64,000 bases of DNA from Chromatiaceae bacterium (GCA_027078745.1 JALWWO010000002.1:62001-126000); one strand, 5' to 3'; counted from the first letter of the stretch, positions 1 through 10,115 are shown. Numbers and translations: made by a program. The notes: generated by a model not told the origin, from the sequence alone.

Positions 1-108
1 CGGTTTGTCCAAACAGTGGACGGGTAGGACCTTCTCTTTATTGTAGGAGCTGCCACAGCCATTCAGCAGCACCACGAGCGCAAGGCCTGCTAGCACAGAT
101 TTTCCCAT
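1..108 (-). CDS. Lipoprotein, N-terminal part (runs off window)
   Basis: Only the first 36 codons are present; the gene continues past the left edge. The translation has a short basic start (MGKS), a hydrophobic core and a lipobox LLNGC followed by GSS, so Cys18 is the likely lipidated residue and Ser at +3 favours the outer membrane. The start ATG (complement of 106-108) lies 11 bases after the stop of the upstream ATPase gene on the same strand, with an AGGGAG ribosome-binding site, so the two are probably co-transcribed. Function cannot be told from this fragment. Confidence 0.7.
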   Translation of the reverse strand, partial: MGKSVLAGLALVVLLNGCGSSYNKEKVLPVHCLDKP

Positions 109-119
109 GAAGTGCTCCC

Positions 120-965
120 TTAGAGTTTGATTTCCACCCCCCCCAGATATAGGAGGATGGTATCCACTGCCTTTTCCAGGGGTTCTCTGAGCGACTCGGA
201 GAACAGATGCTGGCGATCGATGCCCTCCACCCAACCGAAGAGGGAATGACGCAGTTCTTCCGCTGTGCGCACGCTCTGATGAATGTCAAAGAGCAAGCGT
301 TCATATTCGCTGCGGGTGGGACTCGTCCCTAGGGCATCGAACACTTGATCCAGGGCTTCCATCATGGGGGCCGCCCGTTCCGCTAAACCGAAATCTGCCG
401 GCCGATAGCTTATCTTTCGGCTGGAGATCGCGGGAACCCAGATGCGGAAGCTGTGCTTCTGCAAGGAATGGTAGAGGGGCTTTTCCGAAATCAGGAAAAC
501 CAGCAGATATTTGAGGTTGGCATAGTGCGTCGTTCCCCGAAAGTGCCATTCTCCCGAGAGTAGGAAGCGATAGAGTCGGATGTGTTCCCGAAAATCCGCT
601 TCCTGCAATTGATCCAAGATGATGACGGTATCTTCTCCCTCGCTCCGGGCACAAGCTTCGCTCATGCGGCAATCGAGGACATCAATAGGTGCCTCTTCCC
701 GTCCCTGAGGATCTTTAGAAGGGGGTAGACGCACTTCCGGCGGCGGAGGCTTGCGCTCGGAATAATCATGGTAGATCACATGGGGATAGCCCAAAGCTTG
801 GGCCAGCGCGGTGGCAAAGGCTGTTTTTCTGCGGCCAGCATCCCCCTGGATGTTGAGGGTGCGGATGCCAGCAAAGGGTCCCTGCAACAAGCATTGCACC
901 TGATATTCATAGTCTTCGTTCGACTCAAAGCCACAATCTGCCATGCGTTCCCGTAGATTTTTCAT
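120..965 (-). CDS. AAA-type ATPase-like protein with altered Walker motifs
   Basis: 281 residues, predicted cytoplasmic. Near residues 40-47 there is a P-loop-like GDAGRRKT, where the invariant glycine before Lys-Thr is Arg (codon AGA, one transition from GGA). The Walker B-like strand near residue 113 reads VIILDQ, with Gln in place of the usual catalytic Glu. The remainder predicts mixed helix/strand as expected for a P-loop fold; a proline-rich stretch (KPPPPEVRLPP) lies between the two motifs. It is followed 11 bases later by a lipoprotein gene. I do not recognise a named family; nucleotide binding is inferred and hydrolysis is doubtful. Confidence 0.6.
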   Translation of the reverse strand: MKNLRERMADCGFESNEDYEYQVQCLLQGPFAGIRTLNIQGDAGRRKTAFATALAQALGYPHVIYHDYSERKPPPPEVRLPPSKDPQGREEAPIDVLDCRMSEACARSEGEDTVIILDQLQEADFREHIRLYRFLLSGEWHFRGTTHYANLKYLLVFLISEKPLYHSLQKHSFRIWVPAISSRKISYRPADFGLAERAAPMMEALDQVFDALGTSPTRSEYERLLFDIHQSVRTAEELRHSLFGWVEGIDRQHLFSESLREPLEKAVDTILLYLGGVEIKL

Positions 966-1059
966 GGCTTCTCTCCGCGCTGCTCAGTACCCTATTCCGG
1001 ATTTGACAAGGAGATCTGTTCTTGGCAAGAAGGGGTCAATATTCTAAAATTCCCCCCTC

Positions 1060-1065
1060 TATAAT
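1060..1065 (+). promoter_or_regulatory. Candidate -10 element for the fcc operon
   Basis: A perfect TATAAT lies 88 bases before the tetraheme cytochrome start codon. No good -35 sits 16-18 bases upstream. An imperfect inverted repeat TTGGC-N8-GTCAA (1022-1039) is centred about 41.5 bases before the predicted transcription start, where a class II activator would bind. Its half-site spacing is too wide for an FNR/Dnr box. The activator, if any, is unknown. Confidence 0.35.
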
Positions 1066-1153
1066 GCAGTGAATAACAACAGTCCGGTGGGATTTCTCAT
1101 CGGAGGCTCGGGCATGGATCCGGGCAGAAAATTATCATCAGGAGAGGAGTACG

Positions 1154-1705
1154 ATGGGGCAGACCAACGGTGCTTCCCGACGGAAATACTATGTCGTCGG
1201 GCTGATCATCTTCCTTGCTGGCATCGCCTTCGCCGGTCTTTTCAATCTGGGCATCGCCTACACGAATGAAATGGCGTTCTGCACGAGCTGCCATTCCATG
1301 AAGACCAATCTGGAGGAGTACAAGGAAACCGTCCACTATAAGAATGCTTCCGGTGTGCAGGCGACTTGTGCCGACTGCCACGTACCCAAGCAATTTCTGC
1401 CCAAGATGCTCGCCAAGATCATGGCAGCCAAGGATGTATACCATGAAATTCTAGGCACCATCGACACGCCGGAAAAATATGAAGCACGTCGCTGGGAGAT
1501 GGCCAATCGGGTCTGGGCAAAGATGAAGGCAACGGATTCTCGGGAATGCAGAAGTTGCCATCAGTTTGAAAACATGGATTTGACCGAACAGAGCCGAACT
1601 GCCCGCAGCCGCCACGGCAATGCGCCCGATGCCGGCAAGACCTGCATCGACTGCCACAAGGGCATCGCTCATGAAGAACCCGATGAGCCCGAAGAGGAGG
1701 AGTGA
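1154..1705 (+). CDS. Tetraheme c-type cytochrome, NapC/NirT family
   Basis: 183 residues: one N-terminal membrane anchor (about residues 13-35) then a periplasmic domain with four CxxCH haem sites (CTSCH, CADCH, CRSCH, CIDCH). Family members oxidise membrane quinol and pass electrons to periplasmic reductases. It is clearly a paralogue of napC at 29274: both share the GTIDTPEK and TDSREC segments. Unlike napC it lies in an operon with fccA and fccB, so it may link sulfide dehydrogenase to the quinone pool (inference). It ends in an acidic DEPEEEE tail. The AGGAGAGGAG region gives a strong ribosome-binding site; its stop overlaps the next start by GTGA. Confidence 0.92.
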   Translation: MGQTNGASRRKYYVVGLIIFLAGIAFAGLFNLGIAYTNEMAFCTSCHSMKTNLEEYKETVHYKNASGVQATCADCHVPKQFLPKMLAKIMAAKDVYHEILGTIDTPEKYEARRWEMANRVWAKMKATDSRECRSCHQFENMDLTEQSRTARSRHGNAPDAGKTCIDCHKGIAHEEPDEPEEEE

Positions 1706-2682
1706 GCGTGCAGAATCTTCCCCAGCGTCCATCAAGGTTTTTTCCCCAGATGCGCCTTTCCTGGATGCTCTCTTTGATCCTGCTTCTGGGTATCCATGCA
1801 TTGGCGGGAGAAAGCGAGCTGGAAAAGGAACTGCGCATGGCTGCCGCTATCGGGGATACGGAAACCATCGAACGACTGCTTGATCAGGGGGTACCCGTGG
1901 ACGCCGCCAATCGGTTTGGGAAAACCGCCCTCATGATGGCAGTGGAAGGAGACAACATGGAGGCGGTAGCCCTCTTGCTCGCTCGAGGGGCGGATGTGAA
2001 TGCTCATACCACAGCTGGCTGCAACGCCCTGACCTTCGCTGCGGAGAACGGCAACATCGGCATCACTGCCTTGTTGCTGGAGCGGGGAGCAAATTTGCAC
2101 GAGCGCACGAGAGCGGGTTGGGATGCCCTCATGATCGCCGCCCGCTATGGAATCACAGACATGGTGGCCCAGCTTTTGTTCAAAGGTGCCGATCCCAAAG
2201 CTTCAGACAAACACCGCCGGACCGCCCTGATGCAAGCAGCAGTTCGGGGTCATCGGGATACGGTGGAGCTACTGCTCAAACAGGGGGCTGAAATCGATGC
2301 CCGAGACAAAGAGGGGGCCACCGCTCTGATGCTCGCCGCTGGTAAGGGACATGCTGCTGTGGTGGAAACCCTGCTGGCGCACGGTGCTGAAATCGACGCT
2401 CGGGACGAGCTGGGCGCAACAGCCCTGATCTGGGCCGCCGGAGAGGGACGCACGGAAGTGGTCGAGCAGCTGCTCGCCGCCGGTGCGGATCCCAATGTGC
2501 AAGATGTGGACGGGATTTCTCCCCTTATGGAAGCGGTTTCTACGGGGCACAATGCGATCATTCCCCTGTTGCTACAGGCGCATGCAGATCCTAGCCTGCG
2601 GGACGCCAAGGGACGCACCGCCCTGGATATTGCCAAGAAAAAGCACAACGAAGAAGCCGTTGCCCTACTGAACCAACCTTAG
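1702..2682 (+). CDS. Exported ankyrin-repeat protein
   Basis: 326 residues. The GTG at 1702 overlaps the previous stop and has an AGGAGG site five bases upstream; an alternative ATG at 1750 would leave a shorter signal peptide. A hydrophobic segment ending HALA-GESE predicts Sec export, so the ankyrin solenoid should be periplasmic. About nine 33-residue ankyrin repeats follow (recurrent ALM-AA-G and VV-LLL-GA patterns) with almost no other sequence. The repeats probably act as a scaffold for protein contacts, plausibly with the neighbouring cytochromes or FccAB. No catalytic residues are visible. Confidence 0.88.
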   Translation: MSVQNLPQRPSRFFPQMRLSWMLSLILLLGIHALAGESELEKELRMAAAIGDTETIERLLDQGVPVDAANRFGKTALMMAVEGDNMEAVALLLARGADVNAHTTAGCNALTFAAENGNIGITALLLERGANLHERTRAGWDALMIAARYGITDMVAQLLFKGADPKASDKHRRTALMQAAVRGHRDTVELLLKQGAEIDARDKEGATALMLAAGKGHAAVVETLLAHGAEIDARDELGATALIWAAGEGRTEVVEQLLAAGADPNVQDVDGISPLMEAVSTGHNAIIPLLLQAHADPSLRDAKGRTALDIAKKKHNEEAVALLNQP

Positions 2683-2749
2683 GGCAAGGAATACACCGAT
2701 CCCCAGAAGGGGAACTGTTAAACCCCACACCATCCCAACAGGAGGTACC

Positions 2750-3355
2750 ATGGCCACTCGATCTTTCCCATTGGCCCTATTGGCCGGTGCGCTCGCGCTC
2801 GGCCTATCATCCGCCGCTTCTGCGGACAGCGCATCCGCAGAAATGCTCGCCAATACCTGCGCTGGTTGCCACGGCACACGAGGCGCAAGCGTGGGTCCCG
2901 CCACGCCCATCATCGGTCACATGGAGCGGGAGACCTTCAAGGAGACCATGAAGGCCTTTCAGGAAGATGAGATGTACGGGACCATCATGAACCGGATCGC
3001 TAAGGGCTATACGGAAGAAGAGATCGAAAAGATGGCGGATTACTTCTTCCGACAGGAATACGTGCCCGCCAAACAGCCGTTCAATGAAAAGCTGGTGAGA
3101 AAAGGCGAGAAGCTGCACAGGAAATACTGTGAGAAGTGCCATGAAGATGGAGGCAGACCCGTAGAGGGGGAGGATGTGGAATATGCCCTGCTAGCGGGAC
3201 AGTGGACCCCCTATCTGCGCTATACCATGGAGGACTTCCGGAATCATCGCCGAGAGATGCCCAAGAAGATGAAAAAGAAGATCAAGCGCTTGCTCAGAAA
3301 AGAAGGGGAGAAGGGGCTAGAAGCGCTCTTCGCCTACTACGCCAGCCAGCAATAA
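2750..3355 (+). CDS. fccA: Diheme cytochrome c, FccA-like subunit of sulfide dehydrogenase
   Basis: 201 residues with a Sec signal peptide (cleavage near ASA-DSAS) and two haem sites, CAGCH near residue 37 and CEKCH near residue 131, the cytochrome c4-like plan of the diheme FccA subunit. It would accept electrons from the FAD of FccB and pass them to a soluble or membrane cytochrome. It lies 19 bases before fccB with AGGAGGT before its own start. The C-terminal region is very lysine-rich ([10 protein letters not shown]), which is unusual and may serve docking. Assignment rests mainly on the haem pattern and the adjacent fccB. Confidence 0.85.
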   Translation: MATRSFPLALLAGALALGLSSAASADSASAEMLANTCAGCHGTRGASVGPATPIIGHMERETFKETMKAFQEDEMYGTIMNRIAKGYTEEEIEKMADYFFRQEYVPAKQPFNEKLVRKGEKLHRKYCEKCHEDGGRPVEGEDVEYALLAGQWTPYLRYTMEDFRNHRREMPKKMKKKIKRLLRKEGEKGLEALFAYYASQQ

Positions 3356-3374
3356 GCATCTAGGAGGAGAAGGC

Positions 3375-4667
3375 ATGAGTATGAACCGACGCGATTTCAT
3401 GAAGGCAGCAGGCGCAGTCACTGCGATGGGCCTGTTCGGTGCACCCCATCTGGCCCTGGGGGGGGGCAACAAGAAGGTGGTCATCGTGGGAGGCGGCACC
3501 GGTGGGGCGACCGCTGCCAAGTACCTGAAGATGGCGGATGAACGCATTCAGGTAACCCTCATCGAACCCAACGCCCAATATTACACCTGCTACATGAGCA
3601 ACGAGGTGCTCAGCGGGGAGCGGAGCCTGGAGAGCATCAAGCACGGCTATGCCGGGCTGAAGAATCGGGGCGTTCAGATCGTACAGGCGGCGGCAGAGGT
3701 CATCGACCCCGTCGCCAAGGTGGTGCGCGCTGGGGGTAAAGATTATCCCTTCGACCGCTGCATCGTCGCCCCCGGCATTGATTTGCTCTATGAGAGAATC
3801 GAGGGCTATTCCGAGGCCGCTGCCGCCCAGATCCCCCACGCTTGGAAAGCAGGCGAGCAGACGAAGATCTTGCGGAGTCAGTTGGAAGCCATGAAGGATG
3901 GGGGCATCGTGGTCATCGCGCCGCCACCGAACCCCTTCCGCTGTCCCCCGGGACCCTATGAGCGGGCGAGCCAGATCGCCATGTACCTGCAAGCTCACAA
4001 GCCTAAGTCCAAGGTGCTGATCCTGGACGCCAAGCAGAAATTTTCCAAGCAAGGGCTATTCATCCAGGGATGGAAGCGCCTCTACGGCTATGGCACGGAC
4101 AACAGCCTCATCGAATGGCAGCCGGGTCCCGATGCTGCGGTGGTTCGGGTCGATGTGGGCACAAAGACTGTGGAAACCGACTTCGGGGACGAGATTCAAG
4201 CCGATGTGCTGAACCTCATTCCCCCGCAGCGCGCCGGTAAGATCGCCCAGGTTTCAGACCTCACGGACGAAAGCGGCTGGTGTCCCGTGGACAAAAAAAC
4301 CTTCGAATCCACCAAACATCCGGGCATCCATGTGATCGGCGATGCCTGCATCGCCACCAAAATGCCCAAATCCGGCTATGCAGCTAACAGTCAAGCCAAG
4401 GTAGCTGCGGCAGCGGTGGCGGCCCTGCTCAAGGGTGCGGAGCCGGGCACACCGGCCTATGTGAACACCTGCTATTCCATCGTGGGCAAGGACTACGGCA
4501 TTTCCGTGGCTGCGGTCTATCGGCTCAGCGAGGATGGCAAGCTGATCGCACCGGTGAAGGGTGCGGGCGGGCTCACGCCCATGGATGCACCGGATTGGGC
4601 GCTGGCCCGAGAAGTGCAGTATGCCCACAGCTGGTACAACAACATCGTGGCGGATATCTTCGGCTAG
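3375..4667 (+). CDS. fccB: Flavocytochrome c sulfide dehydrogenase, FAD subunit
   Basis: 430 residues. The N terminus NRRDFMK followed by a hydrophobic stretch is a Tat signal, as expected for export of an FAD-loaded subunit. The dinucleotide-binding GGGTGG is at residues 39-44 and a second FAD contact GDAC at about 322. Cys190 (in FRCPPG) and Cys366 (in NTCYS) match the redox-active pair of the family. The protein oxidises sulfide to sulfane sulfur in the periplasm and reduces the partner cytochrome encoded just upstream. Length is normal. It is the last gene of the operon and is followed by a strong terminator. Confidence 0.95.
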   Translation: MSMNRRDFMKAAGAVTAMGLFGAPHLALGGGNKKVVIVGGGTGGATAAKYLKMADERIQVTLIEPNAQYYTCYMSNEVLSGERSLESIKHGYAGLKNRGVQIVQAAAEVIDPVAKVVRAGGKDYPFDRCIVAPGIDLLYERIEGYSEAAAAQIPHAWKAGEQTKILRSQLEAMKDGGIVVIAPPPNPFRCPPGPYERASQIAMYLQAHKPKSKVLILDAKQKFSKQGLFIQGWKRLYGYGTDNSLIEWQPGPDAAVVRVDVGTKTVETDFGDEIQADVLNLIPPQRAGKIAQVSDLTDESGWCPVDKKTFESTKHPGIHVIGDACIATKMPKSGYAANSQAKVAAAAVAALLKGAEPGTPAYVNTCYSIVGKDYGISVAAVYRLSEDGKLIAPVKGAGGLTPMDAPDWALAREVQYAHSWYNNIVADIFG

Positions 4668-4673
4668 CCAGGA

Positions 4674-4697
4674 AAACGCCCGCCGAAGCGGGCGTTT
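4674..4697. terminator. Bidirectional terminator between fccB and clpB
   Basis: A perfect 10-base stem AAACGCCCGC / GCGGGCGTTT with a CGAA loop lies between the convergent fccB and clpB stops. The A-run on one side and T-run on the other let it act on both strands. Confidence 0.85.
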
Positions 4698-4711
4698 CTC
4701 GGGCGGCTGTC

Positions 4712-7312
4712 CTAGCCGCCCACCACTTCCCCTTCCACAATACGCTCGAAGTGCAGCGCGCCATCCTTTAGGGTAACCTCGATCACATCGCCAGGCCCAA
4801 AGTGTCCCGCCAGGATTTCCTGAGCCAAGGGATTTTCCAGCTGCGCTCGAATGGCCCGCTTGAGGGGCCGCGCTCCATAGACGGGATCGAAGCCCGCTTC
4901 TCCCAGATGATCCAAGGCGGCATCGTCTACTACCAGCTTCATATTCCGACTGGCCAAGCGTTCCTGTAGATAGCGGATCTGAATGCGAGCGATGGCCCGA
5001 ATCTGCTCCCGACGCAAGGGGTGGAAGACCACGATTTCATCCAATCGATTGATGAACTCCGGTCGGAAGGCAGCGCGCACCACTTCCATGACCGCCTGCT
5101 TCATCTCGCTGTACTGTTCTTCCCCCGCCAACTGCTGGATCACATCGGAACCCAAATTGGAGGTCATGACGATGACGGTGTTGCGGAAATCCACCGTGCG
5201 TCCCTGGCCATCGGTCAACCGCCCATCGTCCAGCACCTGCAACAGCACGTTGAACACATCCGCATGGGCTTTTTCCACCTCGTCCAGCAGGATCACGCTG
5301 TAGGGGCGGCGGCGCACGGCTTCTGTGAGATACCCCCCCTCTTCATAGCCCACATAGCCCGGGGGCGCACCGATGAGGCGGGCCACCGAATGCTTTTCCA
5401 TGAACTCGGACATATCGATGCGGACCATGGCTTCCTCCGTGTCGAAGAGGAATTCTGCCAAGGCCTTGCACAGCTCGGTCTTGCCCACGCCAGTGGGCCC
5501 CAAGAAGAGGAAGGAACCGATTGGCCGCATGGGATCGGAGAGCCCCGCCCGAGAGCGGCGGATGGCATCGCTCACCGCGCGCACGGCTTCTTCCTGACCC
5601 ACGACCCGCTTGCCGATCTCCTGCTCCATGCGCAGTAACTTTTCCCGCTCCCCTTCGAGCATCTTGGACACGGGAATGCCGGTCCACTTGGATACGATCT
5701 CGGCGATTTCCTCCTCGGTGACCTTGTTGCGCAGCAATCGCTTCTCCGCTTGCTCCGCCTTAGAGGCTGCCTCCAGTTGCTTCATGAGTTCGGGAATGCG
5801 CCCGTACTGCAATTCCGACATGCGGGCCAGATCTCCCGCCCGCCGGGCGGTCTCCATCTCCACCCGCACCCGATCTAACTCTTCCTTGATATGGGCCGTG
5901 CCTTGCAGAGCAGCTTTCTCCGCTTTCCAGATCTCTTCTAGATCCGAGAATTCCCGCTCCAATTTGCGGATCTGCTCTTCCAGATCCGCGAGCCGCCGCT
6001 TGGAAGCCTCGTCAGACTCCTTTTTCAAAGCCTCCCGCTCAATCTTGAGCTGAATGAGGCGGCGATCCAACTTATCCATCTCTTCCGGCATGGAATCAAT
6101 CTCCATGCGGATCTGAGAGGCGGCCTCGTCGATGAGATCAATGGCTTTATCCGGTAGCTGCCGATCTGTGATATAGCGATGGGACAGGGTGGCGGCGGCG
6201 ACGATGGCCGGATCCGTGATCTCCACTCCGTGGTGGACCTCATAGCGTTCCTTGAGTCCCCGCAAGATGGCGATGGTGTCTTCTACGGTGGGTTCATTCA
6301 CCAACACCTTCTGGAAGCGGCGCTCTAAGGCAGCGTCCTTTTCCACATATTTGCGGTATTCGTCCAGGGTGGTGGCGCCGATGCAGTGCAGTTCCCCCCG
6401 AGCCAGGGCCGGTTTGAGCATGTTGCCTGCATCCATGGCCCCCTCTGCCTTGCCCGCGCCCACCATAGTGTGCAATTCGTCGATGAAGAGAATGATGTTG
6501 CCTTCTGCTTTAGCGATGTCGTTGAGCACCGCCTTGAGCCGTTCCTCAAATTCTCCTCGGAACTTGGCACCAGCGATGAGAGCGGCCATGTCCAGGGCGA
6601 GCAGCCGCTTGTTCTTGAGCCCCTCGGGCACTTCTCCGTTGACGATGCGTTGGGCCAGCCCTTCCACGATGGCAGTTTTGCCCACCCCGGGTTCTCCGAT
6701 GAGCACCGGATTGTTCTTGGTGCGGCGCTGCAATACTTGCACTGTGCGGCGGATCTCGTCATCTCGGCCGATCACGGGATCCAACTTGCCTTGCTCTGCC
6801 CGTTCTGTCAGATCGATGGTGTACTTTTCTAAGGCCTGCCGCTGATCCTCTGCATTGGGATCGTTCACCGCTTGCCCCCCTCGAATCTGTTCGATCGCCT
6901 GCTCGATGATGCTCTTGGTGGCCCCGGCCTCCCGCAGCAAGCGGCCCAGTTCCCCACTATCCGCTACCGCCGCCAGGACGAAGAGTTCTGAAGAAATGTA
7001 CTGATCCTTTCGTTGCTGGGCTAACTTATCGGTCTGATTCAACAGCCGCACGAGCTCGTTGCTCAGATGCACTTCCCCCGCATTGCCCTGTACCTGGGGC
7101 AGGCGTTCCAAGGCTTCCCCCAGGGCGGAGCGGAGCCGGTTCACATTCACATCCGCTTGGGTGAGGAGATGGCGCACCGTGCCCCCTTCTTGATCCAGCA
7201 GCGCCGCCATCAGGTGCACGGGTTCGATGAACTGGTGATCCCGACCCACAGCTAGGCTCTGGGCATCTGCCAAAGCCATCTGCAACTTGCTCGTCAGCTT
7301 GTCCATTCTCAT
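4712..7312 (-). CDS. clpB: ATP-dependent disaggregase ClpB
   Basis: 866 residues, normal for full-length ClpB. In order: N-terminal repeat domain, AAA1 with Walker A GEPGVGKT, a long coiled-coil middle domain (about residues 410-530, rich in Lys/Glu), AAA2 with Walker A GPTGVGKT, and the C-terminal domain. The presence of the middle domain and absence of a ClpP-binding loop argue for ClpB rather than ClpA. With DnaK it dissolves protein aggregates after heat stress. Start chosen at the first ATG with a CGGAGAAT site upstream; ATG two codons later is possible. A sigma-32-type promoter precedes it. Confidence 0.98.
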   Translation of the reverse strand: MRMDKLTSKLQMALADAQSLAVGRDHQFIEPVHLMAALLDQEGGTVRHLLTQADVNVNRLRSALGEALERLPQVQGNAGEVHLSNELVRLLNQTDKLAQQRKDQYISSELFVLAAVADSGELGRLLREAGATKSIIEQAIEQIRGGQAVNDPNAEDQRQALEKYTIDLTERAEQGKLDPVIGRDDEIRRTVQVLQRRTKNNPVLIGEPGVGKTAIVEGLAQRIVNGEVPEGLKNKRLLALDMAALIAGAKFRGEFEERLKAVLNDIAKAEGNIILFIDELHTMVGAGKAEGAMDAGNMLKPALARGELHCIGATTLDEYRKYVEKDAALERRFQKVLVNEPTVEDTIAILRGLKERYEVHHGVEITDPAIVAAATLSHRYITDRQLPDKAIDLIDEAASQIRMEIDSMPEEMDKLDRRLIQLKIEREALKKESDEASKRRLADLEEQIRKLEREFSDLEEIWKAEKAALQGTAHIKEELDRVRVEMETARRAGDLARMSELQYGRIPELMKQLEAASKAEQAEKRLLRNKVTEEEIAEIVSKWTGIPVSKMLEGEREKLLRMEQEIGKRVVGQEEAVRAVSDAIRRSRAGLSDPMRPIGSFLFLGPTGVGKTELCKALAEFLFDTEEAMVRIDMSEFMEKHSVARLIGAPPGYVGYEEGGYLTEAVRRRPYSVILLDEVEKAHADVFNVLLQVLDDGRLTDGQGRTVDFRNTVIVMTSNLGSDVIQQLAGEEQYSEMKQAVMEVVRAAFRPEFINRLDEIVVFHPLRREQIRAIARIQIRYLQERLASRNMKLVVDDAALDHLGEAGFDPVYGARPLKRAIRAQLENPLAQEILAGHFGPGDVIEVTLKDGALHFERIVEGEVVGG

Positions 7313-7347
7313 ATTTTATTCTCCGAATAATTACAGGGTTATAGGCA

Positions 7348-7375
7348 ATTTGGGGAAGTGCAGGGGAAATTCAAG
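7348..7375 (-). promoter_or_regulatory. Sigma-32-type heat-shock promoter of clpB
   Basis: On the minus strand CTTGAA (7370-7375) is followed after 14 bases by CCCCAAAT (7348-7355). This closely matches the heat-shock consensus CTTGAAA-N11-16-CCCATnT. It lies about 36 bases before the clpB start codon. Confidence 0.75.
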
Positions 7376-7380
7376 CGGAT

Positions 7381-7614
7381 TCAGTCCGATTTCTCCGAGA
7401 TCCATTCATATAATTCTAAGACGGCGGGATCGCACTGGCGGCAGCCGTTGGCGCAGCGGCTGCCCGGCGGCAGTTTCCGCACCCGACCCTTGCGTTCCAG
7501 CAGTTGCAGCATGGGGCGCAGGACTTCCGGATCCGTGTGAAACCGGTAGGCGAGTTCCGACAGGGCAACTTGCTGACGTTCCGCTAAATAGGCGTTGAGT
7601 TCGGAAAGAATCAT
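7381..7614 (-). CDS. FeoC-like winged-helix protein
   Basis: 77 residues from the ATG at 7614, chosen because AGGAG lies eight bases upstream and homologues begin at this point (MILSELNAYL). The N-terminal half is a small winged helix (QVALSELAYRF-HTDPEVL-RPML); the C-terminal half has a Cys cluster CANGCRQC, as in FeoC proteins that may bind an Fe-S cluster and act on the Fe(II) transporter FeoB. No feoA or feoB is nearby, so it is an orphan here. It is transcribed toward clpB and starts 52 bases from the divergent moaE. Confidence 0.65.
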   Translation of the reverse strand: MILSELNAYLAERQQVALSELAYRFHTDPEVLRPMLQLLERKGRVRKLPPGSRCANGCRQCDPAVLELYEWISEKSD

Positions 7615-7666
7615 GTGCTTGTGCTCCTGGGCTAAAGCAAAATAGATGGCGTGTAGAGGAAAACCA

Positions 7667-8122
7667 ATGGATGAGATTCGCATTCAAGCGGAACCCTTTG
7701 ATGTTCAGGAAGAACAGCAAGCCCTGCTGGGGGATCGGCCGCAGATAGGGGCGATGGTGAGCTTTTTGGGCTTGATGCGGGATTTTAACGAGGGCGACCG
7801 GGTCCAACGCATGTTCCTAGAACATTATCCCGGCATGACGGAAAAGGCGCTGACCGCCATCGCTGAGGAAGCCAAGCAGCGCTGGGCCATTCAGGGGCTG
7901 CGCATCGTGCACCGAGTTGGCACCCTTTCTCCACGAGATCCCATCGTATGGGTGGCGGTGATCGCCGCTCATCGGAATGAGGCCTTCCGCGCCTGTGAGT
8001 TCCTCATCGACTACCTGAAGACCCGGGCACCTTTCTGGAAAAAAGAGATCACGGATCGGGGGGAACGCTGGGTGGAAGCCCGAGCGAGCGACGCTCGGGC
8101 AGCCGCGCGCTGGGCGCGCTAG
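7667..8122 (+). CDS. moaE: Molybdopterin synthase catalytic subunit MoaE
   Basis: 151 residues from ATG 7667 (AGAGGA upstream; a start 21 bases earlier is possible). It has the MoaE fold signatures: GAMVSFLGLMRD near the N terminus, LEHYPGMTEKAL, HRVG and the lysine-rich KTRAPFWKKE near residue 120 that contains the catalytic lysine. With MoaD it converts precursor Z to molybdopterin, needed for NapA encoded in this window. The last 15 residues (EARASDARAAARWAR) are an extension encoded by an inverted repeat. MoaD and other moa genes are not in the window. Confidence 0.95.
   Translation: MDEIRIQAEPFDVQEEQQALLGDRPQIGAMVSFLGLMRDFNEGDRVQRMFLEHYPGMTEKALTAIAEEAKQRWAIQGLRIVHRVGTLSPRDPIVWVAVIAAHRNEAFRACEFLIDYLKTRAPFWKKEITDRGERWVEARASDARAAARWAR
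8079..8099. repeat. Inverted repeat in the moaE 3' end
   Basis: CCCGAGCG and CGCTCGGG flank a five-base loop inside the last codons of moaE, and a second GC-rich palindrome follows immediately. It may act as the transcription end of moaE, though no T-run follows. Confidence 0.5.
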
Positions 8123-8133
8123 ATAGCTCGGGA

Positions 8134-8565
8134 TCAGAGATATTTAGGCAGATGGGAACGAATGGCTGTCGGGTCGTGGGTGGTCAGATTTTTATCGATT
8201 TCCTGCACGATGCGTTGCCGGACACCTGGAGATTGATGCTTGCGCAGCAGGCCTAAGAAGGCCGGCGCAGCGACGATGTAGAGCTTGTGGAAACGATCTG
8301 CATTCCGGGCCTTCTCCAACTCATCGCAAAGCATCAGGGCGAAGCGTTCTGCTTCCGCCTGTTTGTGGGAACCTTCGTTGCCGACCCCATGAGCTCCGAG
8401 GACGGGGTTTCGGTCGCGACCGCCCTTATCGGTGACCAGATCCCCTTCCCGCAGCCGGCTCTCGGGATGGGCGAGATCCATGACTTCAGACAGGGGACCG
8501 GCGGGCTTCTCCGCCGCGAAGAAACGGGCCCGGCTGTTGTCGGCAACTACTACCCAAGTCGTCAT
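8134..8565 (-). CDS. Host attachment family protein
   Basis: 143 residues, cytoplasmic, no signal peptide. The N terminus TWVVVADNSRARFF and the ALMLCDELEKARN / LYIVAAPAFLGLLR / LTTHDPTAIRSHLP segments are typical of the protein family annotated as host attachment (originally from plant-associated bacteria, but widespread in free-living species). The fold resembles ribosome-release factor-like domains; the true role in non-pathogens is unknown. It stands alone, convergent with moaE and upstream of nhaA on the same strand. Confidence 0.8.
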   Translation of the reverse strand: MTTWVVVADNSRARFFAAEKPAGPLSEVMDLAHPESRLREGDLVTDKGGRDRNPVLGAHGVGNEGSHKQAEAERFALMLCDELEKARNADRFHKLYIVAAPAFLGLLRKHQSPGVRQRIVQEIDKNLTTHDPTAIRSHLPKYL

Positions 8566-8634
8566 ATTGGAATTCCTGCGTCGATTGAGTGAACGATTGC
8601 ATCCGAAGAGGGAAACGCGCCAAGTATAGCGGAC

Positions 8635-9999
8635 TCAGCGGGGGAGGATATGATGCAAAAGTCCCGCGCCGAAGAGTCCCGCCGCCAGGGAGACCAAGAG
8701 CACCGCAATCTTGCCCTCAGAACCCAGCAGGGGATCGCTGAAGGCCAAATCTCCGATGAAGATGGACATAGTGAAGCCGATGCCGGCCAGGGCACTGGCT
8801 GCCCCGATCTGAGGCCAGGTCACGCCTTTCGGCAGGGCAGCGGCACCGGAGCGCACCACTAGCCAGCTCGTGAGCAGAATGCCCAAAGGCTTGCCCAAGA
8901 ACAGGCCGAGAATCACGCCCCAGGCGATGGGCCCGGGAAAATGCTGCAAGGTGCTGGCATCCAGCGTCACGCCTGCAGCGAAGAGGGCGAACAGGGGAAG
9001 AATAACGAAGGCTTGGAAGCTGTGCAGCTGCTTTTCCAAGGAGATCCCAGGCGGGGTCATATCTTCCGCAGCCAGATAGATTTCATTCACCGCTTTGCGC
9101 TGGCGTTCATTGAGGTTGATGCTCTCCGAGGTGAGTTCTTCCTCTTTCAGGGCGTTCAGGTTGCATTGCACTGTCTCGAAGAACGTCCGAGGAGAAATGG
9201 CGCTGCGCACCGGCACCAGCAAGGCCACGAGTACACCGGCAATGGTGGCATGGATACCGGAGGCTTCCACACTCACCCAAACCCCGAAGATGAGGGGAAG
9301 ATAGATCGCATAGGTGCGGATGCGAAGCTGGCTCGCTGCGTACAGCAGGCCGAGCAGGAGCAGCGCGATGGAAACGGCCCAGAGATTCAGGGTTTCCGTG
9401 TAGAACAGGGCGATGACCAACACCGCCAGCAGGTCATCCACGATGGCCAGCGCCATGAGGAAGACCTTAAGACCGATGGGTACCCGGCTGCCGAACAGGG
9501 CCAGAACGCCGAGGGCAAAGGCGATGTCCGTAGCCATGGGAATGCCCCAGCCCGCCGCCCCCGGACCCGAGGCGTTGAACCAGGCGTAGATGAGGGCGGG
9601 CACCAGCGCGCCCCCGATCGCGGCGGAAACCGGTAGGATGGCCCGTTCTGGGGAAGAGAGTTCCCCGACCACCAATTCCCGCTTGATCTCCAGACCCACG
9701 ACGAAGAAGAAGATAGCCATGAGCCCATCCTTTATCCAGTGGCTCAGGCTGTGGCTGTAGCTGAGTTCACCGATGTGAAAACCCAATTCGATCTTAGCTA
9801 AGGTGAAGTACTGATGAGACCAGGGAGAATTCGCCCAGATCAGGGCGAGCAGGGCGAAGAACACCAGCACGCCGCTGCTGGCCACCTGGGAGTGCAAGAA
9901 GCGCTCAAACATGCTGTGAGCTTCTTCAAAGAAGTCCGGCTCTGCATGGGAAGCGGATGGTTCGAAATCCTTCTCTATGTCTGAAGCGGATTTAGCCAT
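8635..9999 (-). CDS. nhaA: Na+/H+ antiporter NhaA
   Basis: 454 residues with about twelve membrane segments. The NhaA hallmarks are present: [12 protein letters not shown] near residue 100, ATDIAFALG (discontinuous helix IV, residues 156-164) and the paired aspartates of the ion site at residues 188-189 (IVDDLLAV). It exchanges cytoplasmic Na+ for two H+ across the inner membrane. It is longer than the E. coli protein because of a 35-residue acidic N-terminal extension and a large loop near residues 275-325. Monocistronic as far as can be seen. Confidence 0.96.
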   Translation of the reverse strand: MAKSASDIEKDFEPSASHAEPDFFEEAHSMFERFLHSQVASSGVLVFFALLALIWANSPWSHQYFTLAKIELGFHIGELSYSHSLSHWIKDGLMAIFFFVVGLEIKRELVVGELSSPERAILPVSAAIGGALVPALIYAWFNASGPGAAGWGIPMATDIAFALGVLALFGSRVPIGLKVFLMALAIVDDLLAVLVIALFYTETLNLWAVSIALLLLGLLYAASQLRIRTYAIYLPLIFGVWVSVEASGIHATIAGVLVALLVPVRSAISPRTFFETVQCNLNALKEEELTSESINLNERQRKAVNEIYLAAEDMTPPGISLEKQLHSFQAFVILPLFALFAAGVTLDASTLQHFPGPIAWGVILGLFLGKPLGILLTSWLVVRSGAAALPKGVTWPQIGAASALAGIGFTMSIFIGDLAFSDPLLGSEGKIAVLLVSLAAGLFGAGLLHHILPR

Positions 10000-10115
10000 G
10001 GCGGGTTCCTGATCGTCCTGGTAAACGGAGGATGCAATGTATCACAGGGGAATGGATCCATTGCGCACCGCGTAAAATAGTGTGGTCGTTTTTCCTCTTC
10101 AGAAGGAGCACAACG

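Noticed and set aside
1022-1039. Possible FNR/Dnr box before the fcc operon (TTGGC...GTCAA)
   Set aside because: Half-sites are separated by eight bases instead of four, so it cannot bind an FNR-type dimer; kept only as an unassigned inverted repeat.
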